This document shows positions 1-6,944 of a stretch of DNA of 9,373 nt, piece by piece. Numbering within the stretch: position 1 is the first letter of the stretch; each line of letters begins with the position of its first letter. The notes under the pieces were generated by a model. It searched no databases. It was not told where the DNA came from and saw nothing but the letters and a program-made list of their open reading frames with translations. Source of the DNA: an uncultured Clostridia bacterium (GTDB lineage: Bacteria > Bacillota > Clostridia > Oscillospirales > Acutalibacteraceae); contig CAMJHU010000042.1 in the NCBI GenBank assembly GCA_946405565.1, positions 1-9,373 of the forward strand, in the 5' to 3' direction. The translations under genes were made by a program, and so were the position numbers.

Positions 1-1
1 G

Positions 2-1657
2 ATCCTCAAGACAGACCTGTCAGTCGCGACGAACGGCATGGTGCTTGACCTGAAGACCACCGACCCGGAGGGCTTCCGCGAGACGCAGCGTCCGGAATTC
101 GGTGAATGCAGACCCACCGACGCGGTGGTCTATGAAACCCATGTGCGCGATTTCTCCAACCACCCCAGCACCCGGAGCAACTTCCCCGGCAAATTCCTCG
201 CCTTCACCGAGGCAGGACTCAGCCTCAAAGACGGCACCAAGGTGGGACTCGACCACCTCAAGGAACTCGGCGTGACCCATGTGCAGTTGCTTCCCTCCTA
301 TGACTACTACACCGTGGACGAAACCAAGCTCGACAAGCCGCAGTTCAACTGGGGCTATGACCCGCTCAATTACAACGCCCCCGAAGGTTCCTATTCCACC
401 GACGCCTATGACGGCGCCGTGCGTATTACCGAATACAAGCAGATGGTGCAGTCGCTCCACCGCAACGGCATCCGCGTGATCATGGACGTGGTTTACAACC
501 ACACCATGTTTGCCGAGAAGTCCTATCTCAATATGACCGTGCCGCATTATTACCATCGCACGCGCGAGGACGGCACCTTCTACGACGGCTCCGCCTGCAC
601 CAACGAAACCGCCTCCGACCGTCCGATGTGCCGCAAGTACATCGTGGATTCGGTGGTCTACTGGGCGACCGAATATATGCTCGACGGCTTCCGCTTCGAC
701 CTCATGGGCATTCACGACATCGAGACTATGAACGAAATCCGCCGCGAACTCGACCGTATCGACCCCACCATCATCATCTACGGCGAGGGCTGGGCCGGCG
801 GCGAATGCGGTATCCCCGACAGTCTCCGCGCCCTCAAGTGCAACGCCAAGCAGTACCCCAAGGTGGGCGCCTTCAGTGACGATATCCGCGACGGCATCAA
901 GGGTCATGTGTTCAATCTCAAGGAGAAGGGCTTCGTGAGCGGCGCGCAGGGCTTTGAGGAGACGGTGAAGTTCGGTCTGGTGGGCTGCATCGATTTCCCC
1001 GGCATCGACATGAGCAAGGTCAACTATTCCAAGCAGGCGTGGGCTGCCAATCCTTCACAGGCGGTCAACTATGTGGAGGCGCACGACAATCTCACGATCT
1101 GGGATAAGCTTGCCACCTCCAATCCCGAGGACGACGAGGCAACCCGCATCAAGATGGATAAGCTCGCGGCGGGCATCGTCTTTACCGCGCAGGGCATTTC
1201 GTTTATCCAGCTCGGACAGGATTTCCTTCGCACCAAGTACAACGAAGTGACCGGGGAATTTGACGAGAACAGCTTCTGCTCGCCCGACAAGATCAACAAT
1301 ATCGACTGGCGGCGCAAGGCGCAGTACCGCGATGTATTTGAATATTACAAGGGTCTCATCGCCTTCCGCAAGGCACATCAGGCGCTCCGTTACAATAAGT
1401 GCCGCGAGGTGGTGGAACACCTTCATTTCCTCGACTGCCCCCATGCCAACATGATTGCCTTCACCGCGACGGCGGAAAATGAAATGATTGTCATCTATAA
1501 CGCCAACCGCGACACGCAGCTTTTCCAGCTGCCTGACGGCGAATGGGATGTTTATATCAATGAGAATCAGGCGGGTACGAAACTGATCGAAACGGTCAGC
1601 GGCGCGGTCAAGATTGCCGGCATTTCGATGTTTGCGGCGGTCAGAAAGACCCGGTAA
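2..1657 (+). CDS. pulA: Type I pullulanase (glycogen/starch debranching), 5'-partial
   Basis: GH13 debranching enzyme that hydrolyses alpha-1,6 branch points of pullulan, glycogen and limit dextrins; probably cytosolic, but the N-terminus lies outside the window. The frame is open from base 2, giving 551 visible residues; the first internal ATG at 38 is not the true start. The type I pullulanase signature FNWGYDP is at 344-364. The conserved GH13 regions follow in order: DVVYNHT (485-505), DGFRFDLMG with the nucleophile Asp codon at 698-700, GEGW with the acid/base Glu codon at 785-787, and EAHDN with the transition-state Asp codon at 1085-1087. All three catalytic residues are present, so the enzyme should be active. 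Family members are commonly 600-720 residues, so roughly the N-terminal CBM48-like region is missing from view. The C-terminal beta domain is intact and ends at TAA. A YbjN-like frame follows after 32 bases with no convincing terminator between them. Confidence 0.95.
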   Translation: MLKTDLSVATNGMVLDLKTTDPEGFRETQRPEFGECRPTDAVVYETHVRDFSNHPSTRSNFPGKFLAFTEAGLSLKDGTKVGLDHLKELGVTHVQLLPSYDYYTVDETKLDKPQFNWGYDPLNYNAPEGSYSTDAYDGAVRITEYKQMVQSLHRNGIRVIMDVVYNHTMFAEKSYLNMTVPHYYHRTREDGTFYDGSACTNETASDRPMCRKYIVDSVVYWATEYMLDGFRFDLMGIHDIETMNEIRRELDRIDPTIIIYGEGWAGGECGIPDSLRALKCNAKQYPKVGAFSDDIRDGIKGHVFNLKEKGFVSGAQGFEETVKFGLVGCIDFPGIDMSKVNYSKQAWAANPSQAVNYVEAHDNLTIWDKLATSNPEDDEATRIKMDKLAAGIVFTAQGISFIQLGQDFLRTKYNEVTGEFDENSFCSPDKINNIDWRRKAQYRDVFEYYKGLIAFRKAHQALRYNKCREVVEHLHFLDCPHANMIAFTATAENEMIVIYNANRDTQLFQLPDGEWDVYINENQAGTKLIETVSGAVKIAGISMFAAVRKTR

Positions 1658-1689
1658 ACCGGATAAACCACCAAAGCGCGTCACGTTGT

Positions 1690-2106
1690 GTGCCGTCAAA
1701 TCATCCATCAACACATTGTATGTATCATTTTAACATGACACTGAGCGACGATGGATTGCTGGGTCATGTGGAGGTCAGAATTATTATCAAGGAAGACGGA
1801 TTTCAGGTCCGGGCGCTTTCTCCCATCAATGTTCCTTCGGACAAGCGCGATGAGATGGCAATTTTCCTCACCTATATCAATTATCAGTTCAGAAGCGGTA
1901 ATTTTGAGATGGATTACCGTGACGGAGAAGTGGCATTCAAGATGGATCAGTTCTGTGGCGACCAGATGCCCGGACCGGATGTCATTGAAAGAACGATCTA
2001 TGTGCCTATTGCGATGTTTGATAAGTATGCCCAAAGCATGGTGAGCATTATGGTGGGTATGCAGAGCGGTAAGAGTGCCGCTGAAAATCTGAAGGATGAC
2101 GATTAA
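1690..2106 (+). CDS. YbjN-family small protein, probably N-terminally truncated
   Basis: Resembles the YbjN domain family (type III chaperone-like fold, function mostly unknown). Family-like segments are the run from GHVEVRIIIKEDGFQVRA through INVPSDKRDEMAIFLTYINY, SGNFEMDYRDGEVAFK, and ERTIYVPIAMFDKY near the end. Family relatives in Clostridia normally begin with about 20-30 residues of an amphipathic helix plus an acidic turn before the first beta strand. Here the strand YHFNMTL begins only 11 residues after the GTG at 1690, and the preceding residues (PSNHPSTHC) do not look like the family. Possible starts are GTG 1690, ATG 1720 and ATG 1735; none has a recognisable Shine-Dalgarno. The gene could be read from the pulA transcript, or be a remnant that lost its 5' end. 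The frame ends at TAA and is followed by a strong terminator. Family call is by pattern recall, not by search. Confidence 0.6.
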   Translation: MPSNHPSTHCMYHFNMTLSDDGLLGHVEVRIIIKEDGFQVRALSPINVPSDKRDEMAIFLTYINYQFRSGNFEMDYRDGEVAFKMDQFCGDQMPGPDVIERTIYVPIAMFDKYAQSMVSIMVGMQSGKSAAENLKDDD

Positions 2107-2136
2107 GCGTCTGCTGTAGAGAATCATCATAACGAA

Positions 2137-2195
2137 AAAAGGACACCCTTTTGCGTCACTTCCTTTTCGGGAAGAGAGCAGAACGGTGTCCTTTT
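2137..2195. terminator. Bidirectional intrinsic terminator between convergent genes
   Basis: Perfect 11-bp arms AAAAGGACACC (2137-2147) and GGTGTCCTTTT (2185-2195) enclose a second small hairpin, CTTCC (2159-2163) with GGAAG (2170-2174). A run of four T follows the stem on the plus strand, and six T (A2135-2140 read in reverse) follow it on the minus strand. It sits between the plus-strand YbjN frame (stop at 2106) and the minus-strand DUF4026 gene (stop at 2220), so it can end transcription from both sides. The minus-strand direction has the better U-tract. Confidence 0.85.
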
Positions 2196-2219
2196 GTGTT
2201 GTGGTCGTTCTTTCCGCGG

Positions 2220-3506
2220 TCAGCCGATGAAACGATAAAAGTTGTCGGGATAAAACAGATCATCGCCCGCCCAAAACTGCCAGTCTACGATGTCGTCATA
2301 GGTGAAATCCTTTTGTACGCCTTCCACCATGTCTCTGACATAATAGGCGTCCTGCGTGAGTGTGGCGGTGAAACCGTCGTCCCGCAGCGCATTGGCTTCA
2401 AACCAGATGTATTCATGCGAATCATCGTCAAGTCCCCGGTCCGGGTCGGGCTTCAGCCCGATTTTGACCAGCAGGGTCTTTTCGCCGTCGACGCGGTTCC
2501 ACAACTGACGCAGCTGCGGAAGATAATACTGCGCCAGCGTGCGCATACGCTGGGTTTCGGCGGTGGTGAGAAAGTAGACGGCGTTTTCCTGGATTTGGTT
2601 TTCCCACTGCGCGATGGGGACGGTTCTGCCGTGGAGTACGTCGTCGTCGTTTTCGTAGAGACAGACCGCCCCCATATCTCCACTGTGATCTTCATCGCGG
2701 TCCTCGGAAGCACTGCCCATAATGCCGTCGGGCAGCTCGCGCAGCGCCCATTGGGTGCGTTTCCATGTGACCACAATGTCTCTGCCCGATTCCGTGACGC
2801 CAAGGCGCATGGGTTCGATTTCGTCGATAAACCTCCCGCTTACTGCCCGCTGTGCCATCTGATTGAGCACGCGGACAAAGGCGCTGTAATTCCCCTCGGT
2901 AACGCCCAGCATTTCCAGTTCCACGATGCCGCAGCGATTGAGTCCGTGGGTGTGGAGCCAGACGCTGTCGCCGGTGTTTTCGTCAAATATTGCCTGTACC
3001 ATAAAGAGGTTGATGGGCGAGAGCGCCGCCTGACAGGCACAGACCGCCGCCACCCATTTGCCCGAAAACATACGGTGGGCGGTTTCGTCCATCAGCGCTG
3101 CCATATGGGGCAACAGCATATCCATGAGCCGGATCTGGAGATAGAAGGAATCCATCGCGTCGTCCGAAAAAATCATGCTGATGCCGTACCCGGCGTCGGC
3201 ATTTACCACGCTTTCAAAGGATTCCTTGTCCAGCCCTTGCAGCGACGGGTCGTCGGGTTCGACATAGATATCCACATGGGCGGTTTCGATGAGATATTCC
3301 TGCCCTTTGTAAGCCACGCGGAGCGGGGAATGGCGGGAGAGGATGGTGATGTCATCGGTGTCGTGCAGGCGGGATACAATCGCGGCGAAGTCGGGGATTT
3401 CTTCTCCCCCGCGCGGCACCGCGACCATCCGGGAAGCGACTTTTTCCACATGGCAGGAACGCAGCGAGCCGCTTTCCTTTTTTGGGGACGAACCAAATAC
3501 ATTCAT
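2220..3506 (-). CDS. DUF4026 protein with DUF2314-like C-terminal domain
   Basis: Soluble protein of 428 residues, function unknown. Residues about 30-300 resemble DUF4026 proteins of Clostridia, including the segment VWLHTHGLNRCGIVELEMLG at 182-201. Residues about 342-425 resemble DUF2314: KTLLVKIGLKPD, then EYIWFEANAL and FTATLTQDAYYV, then FTYDDIVDW. There is no signal peptide or membrane segment. An acidic low-complexity stretch (SEDRDEDHSGD, 267-277) probably links subdomains. The ATG at 3506 is preceded by AGAAAGGT (3517-3524), about 10 bases upstream, which supports this start. It begins 21 bases after the stop of the Rpn-type gene on the same strand, so the two may be co-transcribed. 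It ends just before the bidirectional terminator. DUF2314 domains often occur with immunity or regulatory proteins, but nothing here shows a specific role. Domain names are from recall of sequence pattern and need a profile search. Confidence 0.75.
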   Translation of the reverse strand: MNVFGSSPKKESGSLRSCHVEKVASRMVAVPRGGEEIPDFAAIVSRLHDTDDITILSRHSPLRVAYKGQEYLIETAHVDIYVEPDDPSLQGLDKESFESVVNADAGYGISMIFSDDAMDSFYLQIRLMDMLLPHMAALMDETAHRMFSGKWVAAVCACQAALSPINLFMVQAIFDENTGDSVWLHTHGLNRCGIVELEMLGVTEGNYSAFVRVLNQMAQRAVSGRFIDEIEPMRLGVTESGRDIVVTWKRTQWALRELPDGIMGSASEDRDEDHSGDMGAVCLYENDDDVLHGRTVPIAQWENQIQENAVYFLTTAETQRMRTLAQYYLPQLRQLWNRVDGEKTLLVKIGLKPDPDRGLDDDSHEYIWFEANALRDDGFTATLTQDAYYVRDMVEGVQKDFTYDDIVDWQFWAGDDLFYPDNFYRFIG

Positions 3507-3527
3507 GATACCATAAACCTTTCTGCC

Positions 3528-4532
3528 TCATTGAGCGCCGGAAGTGATAGCGGCGAATTCCTTCACTTCGTCCAGCGGGAGACTGGTGTATTCCGCGATT
3601 TCGTCAAGGGTCAGTTTCCCGCTCAACAGCATTTTGAAGGCGTTTTTGACGGCTGATTTTCTGGCGTTTTCCTGCTGCCGGACGATTTCGGCTCTGGCTT
3701 CCACGGCTTCGTTTCTGGCTTCGGCAGCTTGGTTTTTGGCTTCGGCAGCTTGGTTTTTGGCTTCGGCAGCTTCGTTTCTGGCTTCGGCAGCTTCGTTTCT
3801 GGCTTCGGCGATAGCGGCTCTGGCTTCTTCTTCCGCCTCTTTCCGACCGTCCTGCCGCAGTTCTTCTAAAAAGTCACACATATGATTGACCCCCTCATGT
3901 TCGTATTTGAAATGACCTGTTTTTTCAGCGAGCAGCTTGTAATTCATCTGCTTTGGCTCAGTGCAGGTAAAATCATACATCAGTTTGCCCAAAGGAGAAT
4001 TGTCCGCGATTTCCGCATTTACATAGATGATATGCGATCCGTCACCGAATTCATCGCCGGTTTCGTTGATGCGTCTGTCGATATGGCTGATGGGCAATCC
4101 TTTTTGCAGAACGTCATTTCGGGTGATAAAGATCACATACGTTTCCGGCAGGAGCCGGTAATCCTGATTAGGCAGCAGAATCTTTCCGTCAATGAGACTG
4201 CTGTTGTAGCGTGCCCGTTTGGGAACGGCGCCGCCGGCACTGTTCTGAATTTCAATATCGTACTGAATCCCGTCGCTGTCGGTGGCGAACACGTCCAGCC
4301 GGACGGAATGCCCTTCCAGATTGGTGATGGTATGCTGTGTCTGAACCTCCAGAATATGCAGATCTTCTTTTTGCATGATGATTCTCAGTACCAATTCTGT
4401 ACAGGCTTTGTCGTTCTGAAAGCAGACCTGAAAGAAATCGTCATCCATCAGGCAGGCTTCCCGAATGTGGTTGAGATATTTCTGACGAAAATCGGCGGGT
4501 CTCACGGACGGTTCTTTGGTGTTGGAAGACAT
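3528..4532 (-). CDS. Rpn-family PD-(D/E)XK nuclease / putative transposase (PDDEXK_2)
   Basis: Member of the Rpn/YhgA-like group, proteins with a PD-(D/E)XK nuclease core; characterised E. coli Rpn proteins are DNA endonucleases that raise RecA-independent recombination. The N-terminal 220 residues carry the expected order: a helix with TELVLRI (45-51), strand RLDVFATD with candidate metal ligand D80, and YDIEIQN with the E94-x-Q96 motif. Typical downstream family segments follow (LPETYVIFIT, 128-136; NSPLGKLMYDF, 178-188). Residues about 222-290 form a long charged coiled coil built from Ala/Glu heptads. The last 35 residues (FKMLLSGKLTLDEIAEYTSLPLDEV) are a small helical tail common in the family. 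The ATG at 4532 has an AGAAGGAAGTGAGG purine-rich site just upstream (4537-4550). All core motifs are intact, so the protein may be active. Base composition looks more AT-rich than the comEC-cotH block, compatible with acquisition. A miniature inverted-repeat element lies 32 bases upstream. Confidence 0.85.
   Translation of the reverse strand: MSSNTKEPSVRPADFRQKYLNHIREACLMDDDFFQVCFQNDKACTELVLRIIMQKEDLHILEVQTQHTITNLEGHSVRLDVFATDSDGIQYDIEIQNSAGGAVPKRARYNSSLIDGKILLPNQDYRLLPETYVIFITRNDVLQKGLPISHIDRRINETGDEFGDGSHIIYVNAEIADNSPLGKLMYDFTCTEPKQMNYKLLAEKTGHFKYEHEGVNHMCDFLEELRQDGRKEAEEEARAAIAEARNEAAEARNEAAEAKNQAAEAKNQAAEARNEAVEARAEIVRQQENARKSAVKNAFKMLLSGKLTLDEIAEYTSLPLDEVKEFAAITSGAQ
3700..3825 (-). repeat. 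21-bp tandem repeats encoding coiled-coil heptads
   Basis: Six consecutive 21-bp units run from 3700 to 3825 inside the Rpn-family gene. Units 3721-3741 and 3742-3762 are identical, as are 3763-3783 and 3784-3804; the two pairs differ at two bases (G/C and T/C). The outer units (3700-3720, 3805-3825) are diverged. Each unit encodes one heptad of the type AEA(R/K)N(E/Q)A, so a change in copy number would lengthen or shorten the coiled coil by one heptad while keeping the frame. Confidence 0.9.
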
Positions 4533-4561
4533 ATTGCCTCACTTCCTTCTGTGATACTGTT

Positions 4562-4666
4562 TTAGGAACTATGCAGAAATAATTCATACATTTCACTTGC
4601 TGAAACTCGCAAGCATACTATAATTTCAGGCAGAAAATGACTGACTAAATTCTGCATAGTTCCTTA
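4562..4666. mobile_element. Candidate miniature inverted-repeat element (MITE-like)
   Basis: Perfect 14-bp terminal inverted repeats GGAACTATGCAGAA (4565-4578) and TTCTGCATAGTTCC (4650-4663) bound a 99-bp, AT-rich non-coding core. Both ends are flanked by the trinucleotide TTA (4562-4564 and 4664-4666), as expected for a 3-bp target-site duplication. The interior holds smaller palindromes: CTTGC/GCAAG around 4596-4612 and CTGAAA/TTTCAG at 4600-4605 and 4624-4629. Position is between the 3' end of the cotH-like gene and the 5' end of the Rpn-type gene. The whole element could fold as a long hairpin and serve as a terminator or processing site, or carry the Rpn promoter. The interior contains TATAAT (plus, 4619-4624) and TATAGT (minus, 4617-4622), but neither has a good -35 partner. 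An ordinary regulatory hairpin is the main alternative. Confidence 0.5.
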
Positions 4667-4682
4667 CTCAAAGTTTCTGCAT

Positions 4683-6191
4683 TTATCCGTTCAGCCCCCA
4701 GTAATTTGCGAGCCATTCGTCGCGGGTGCGGCACCACTCCCGCAGGTACTCGACGTTCAGTTCGTAGGTAGCGTCGAGAACTCTCATGCCGCCCTTCTGT
4801 TTGGAAGCGGGGTTCCAGCCGGCTTCGGTGCGGTTGCGGGTAAACATTGCCTCATTTTCGGCAACCGTGCTGTCGATCAGTCCGCCGGATGCATAGATGT
4901 TTTGGATATAGGCGCGGTTTTCCGCGTAGACGCGTCTGACCTCCTCCATGAACCACGGCTGCTGGGTGAGCCAGGCGTAAAACTGCTGGCTGTCGGCGTA
5001 GGTGCCTTCGGGGTCGTAGCAGATTTTGTATTTTTCCTGATCCATCGTGGTGAAGAGGTTGCCGAGCGTGAGATCATAGTCCCATGGAGGTCCGGCGTAG
5101 AAGCGGTCTTCGTCCGCCTTGTAGTAGAAAAAGGCGGAACTGTAACCGGTGTCCACATTCTTGCTGAATTCGCTGATGAGATACATTTTGGCAAAGGAAG
5201 GAATATCTATCCGCTCGGAAATGCGCTCTTGGTTTCCCGACTGGATGGTTTCGCAAAGCCCGACAAAACGATCGGCGATATAGTCAAACTGACGGTCGGT
5301 GAGGGTTTCGGGGTCCGGTTCCTTGACGGAGAAGCGGAGATCGTTGTAAAAGAGATACTGTCCGCCTTCTTCCTCCCGTTCGGCTTCCACCTCGATGAGA
5401 AAGTCTTTGCAGCCGTCATTGCTTTCCACGTCCAGCGGCAGACGGTGCTTTTTGACTTCCACCGGCTCGGTGAGCTGATAGCAGCCCTTGAATTTGCCGT
5501 CCAGCCACAGCTCCACAAACCGGTCCTGCGGGACGTATTCCAGCCCGAGCTGCCGTGAAAAATCCAGCATGAGATGGTTGCGCAGCATGGTGGGATCGTA
5601 GCAGTTGGCGAGCAGCAGCCAGTTTTTGAAGGTGCCGATTTCCATGATGTTCTGTTTTTCATCGTACTTGATTTTGAAGGGCTTCTTGTTGCCCTTGGCG
5701 GTGGAATTGCCGCGTACCTTGAGTTTGGCGCTCTGATCCAGCACCTGACCGTCGGCGCCCACAAACACCACTTCGGCGCTGACATAGCCGTTCTCTTTTT
5801 TCAGACGGTTGCCGCCGCCGTCCGCCGTGTTGATGAAGAAGCGGTCGCAATCCCCGTGTTTGTAAGTCAGTCCGTCCAGCGCGTTCTGCAGATTGTCATA
5901 TATTTCCTGTAACGCGGCTGTTTTGGGCAGGTTTTCGTCGTCCACTGTCAGGGTCGGGAGATTGTCGGGAACGGCGGAGAGGCTGGTTTGCAGCGCGGCG
6001 ACGCTGTCCTCAGTGAAATAGGCGTCCATATAGGACGGAACCGTGTCGGTGAGCGATACGATTCTGGCGGCGGTTTCCACAGCGAGCCTTTTGTCCTGTG
6101 CGCTGCGGCACCCGGCGAGCAGCACCACGGCGGCGAGTGCGGCGGCAGCGAAAGCCGCTGTCCGTATCCGAAGATTCTGTGTTTTGGTCAT
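4683..6191 (-). CDS. CotH-kinase-like lipoprotein
   Basis: Predicted surface lipoprotein of 502 residues. The signal peptide has a basic start, a hydrophobic run (12-26) and the lipobox LAGC with Cys28 as the lipidated residue. Residues 30-110 are a helical region without clear homology. The CotH domain covers about 135-400: KLKVRGNST (156-164) followed by KKPFKIKYD (169-177), NWLLLANCYDP (190-200) with RNHL, ELWLDGKFKGCYQLTEPVEV (227-246), and GPPWDYDLTLGN (367-378). Bacillus CotH is an atypical protein kinase that phosphorylates spore-coat proteins; the WDYD segment is the family's acidic metal-site motif. A secreted lipoprotein form suggests an envelope or extracellular role rather than a spore-coat one, but the substrate is unknown. 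AGGAGG sits 7 bases before the ATG at 6191, fixing the start. It follows mtnN by 23 bases and is probably in the same transcript. Not called cotH because orthology to the Bacillus gene is not supported. Confidence 0.9.
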   Translation of the reverse strand: MTKTQNLRIRTAAFAAAALAAVVLLAGCRSAQDKRLAVETAARIVSLTDTVPSYMDAYFTEDSVAALQTSLSAVPDNLPTLTVDDENLPKTAALQEIYDNLQNALDGLTYKHGDCDRFFINTADGGGNRLKKENGYVSAEVVFVGADGQVLDQSAKLKVRGNSTAKGNKKPFKIKYDEKQNIMEIGTFKNWLLLANCYDPTMLRNHLMLDFSRQLGLEYVPQDRFVELWLDGKFKGCYQLTEPVEVKKHRLPLDVESNDGCKDFLIEVEAEREEEGGQYLFYNDLRFSVKEPDPETLTDRQFDYIADRFVGLCETIQSGNQERISERIDIPSFAKMYLISEFSKNVDTGYSSAFFYYKADEDRFYAGPPWDYDLTLGNLFTTMDQEKYKICYDPEGTYADSQQFYAWLTQQPWFMEEVRRVYAENRAYIQNIYASGGLIDSTVAENEAMFTRNRTEAGWNPASKQKGGMRVLDATYELNVEYLREWCRTRDEWLANYWGLNG

Positions 6192-6198
6192 GTGAATG

Positions 6199-6204
6199 CC
6201 TCCT
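6199..6204 (-). promoter_or_regulatory. Shine-Dalgarno of the CotH-like gene
   Basis: Consensus AGGAGG on the minus strand, 7 bases before the ATG at 6191. It lies inside the 23-base gap after the mtnN stop and supports this start over any internal one, which also places the signal peptide correctly at the N-terminus. Confidence 0.85.
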
Positions 6205-6214
6205 GTCAGTTCGG

Positions 6215-6910
6215 TCAGAGAGTGGATGGCGAATGCGCCATATATGACAGCACCATAGCGGCGCAGGTGTCGGCGGCAGCGGCGGCGAAGGTGGGATAAT
6301 CCATCGCGGCGTTTTCGTCGGCGGAATCGGAGATGCAGCGCACCGCGCCGAAGGGGATGCCCGCCAGCGTGCAGACGTGGGCGATGGCGCCCCCCTCCAT
6401 GTCACAGGCAGCCGCGTCGAAGCGTTCCCGCAGCGCGGCGGTCACGGTCCTGTCCGCGACGAACCGATCGCCCGTGGCAATGGTGCCGGTGACGCAGTGC
6501 GCTTTTTCGCCGATAGCGTCCTTCAGACGTGCGGCGATGACCGGATCGGCTTCGAAATAGATTTGATTGACGGTGGAGACGAATCCCACGGGGTCGCCGA
6601 TGGCGGAGGTGTCCACGTCGTGCTGCACAAAATTTTTGGCGATGACGATATCGTTCTGCCTGATACCGTGGGCGACTGCCCCTGCCACGCCGGTATTGAT
6701 GAGTTCGGTCACGCCGAAGACGCTGATCATGATCTGTGCGCAGACGGCGGCGTTGACCTTGCCGATGCCGCAGCGGGCGAGAATCACCTCATGGTCGTAA
6801 AGCGTTCCCGCCGTAAACGGAATGCCGCTGATGACGGTTTGGGTGGTGTGCTGCATGGCGGCTTTGATGGCGGCTACTTCCACGTCCATCGCGCCGATGA
6901 TTCCTGTCAT
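6215..6910 (-). CDS. mtnN: 5'-methylthioadenosine/S-adenosylhomocysteine nucleosidase
   Basis: Cytosolic nucleosidase of 231 residues that cleaves 5'-methylthioadenosine and S-adenosylhomocysteine to adenine plus methylthioribose or S-ribosylhomocysteine. It feeds methionine salvage, the activated methyl cycle and, in species with LuxS, AI-2 precursor supply. The start GIIGAMDVEV matches the family and places catalytic Glu at 11 (Glu12 in E. coli). The other motifs are CGIGKVNAA (47-55), INTGVAGA (71-78), CDMEGGAIAHVC with substrate-binding Glu172, and ISDSAD with catalytic Asp195. Length equals the family norm (about 230). AAAGGAGA lies about 9 bases before the ATG at 6910. It starts 34 bases after comEC and ends 23 bases before the CotH-like gene, consistent with one transcript. 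Adenine released here could be reused by the phosphoribosyltransferase encoded upstream of comEC. Confidence 0.96.
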   Translation of the reverse strand: MTGIIGAMDVEVAAIKAAMQHTTQTVISGIPFTAGTLYDHEVILARCGIGKVNAAVCAQIMISVFGVTELINTGVAGAVAHGIRQNDIVIAKNFVQHDVDTSAIGDPVGFVSTVNQIYFEADPVIAARLKDAIGEKAHCVTGTIATGDRFVADRTVTAALRERFDAAACDMEGGAIAHVCTLAGIPFGAVRCISDSADENAAMDYPTFAAAAADTCAAMVLSYMAHSPSTL

Positions 6911-6918
6911 GTGATTTG

Positions 6919-6926
6919 TCTCCTTT
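6919..6926 (-). promoter_or_regulatory. Shine-Dalgarno of mtnN
   Basis: GAAAGGAG-type site on the minus strand about 9 bases before the ATG at 6910, within the 34-base gap after the comEC stop. It supports separate translation of mtnN from the shared transcript. Confidence 0.8.
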
Positions 6927-6944
6927 CAGGGTTGTGGCGAAAGA

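Noticed and set aside
20..907. Minus-strand open frame opposite the pullulanase gene
   Set aside because: The plus strand has all GH13 catalytic motifs. The opposite translation is a Val/Gly/His-rich shadow without family features.
1652..1671. CCGG-TAAA-CCGG palindrome at the pulA stop codon as a terminator
   Set aside because: The stem is only 4 bp and no T-run follows, so it is unlikely to terminate transcription.
2151..3656. Long plus-strand open frame opposite the DUF4026 gene, overlapping the terminator and the Rpn gene end
   Set aside because: It starts inside the terminator hairpin, spans two real minus-strand genes and shows no recognisable domain; it is a codon-bias shadow.
3700..3825. 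Short regular repeats considered as a CRISPR array
   Set aside because: The 21-bp units abut directly with no spacers and encode protein heptads.
3882..4565. Plus-strand open frame opposite the N-terminal half of the Rpn gene
   Set aside because: The minus strand carries the D80 and E94-x-Q96 motifs and a proper ribosome binding site; the plus translation has no known pattern.
4597..4624. Possible plus-strand promoter TTGCTG-16 bp-TATAAT inside the miniature element
   Set aside because: The -10 is a perfect match but the -35 matches only three of six bases, the region is AT-rich, and it would point into the 3' end of the minus-strand CotH-like gene.
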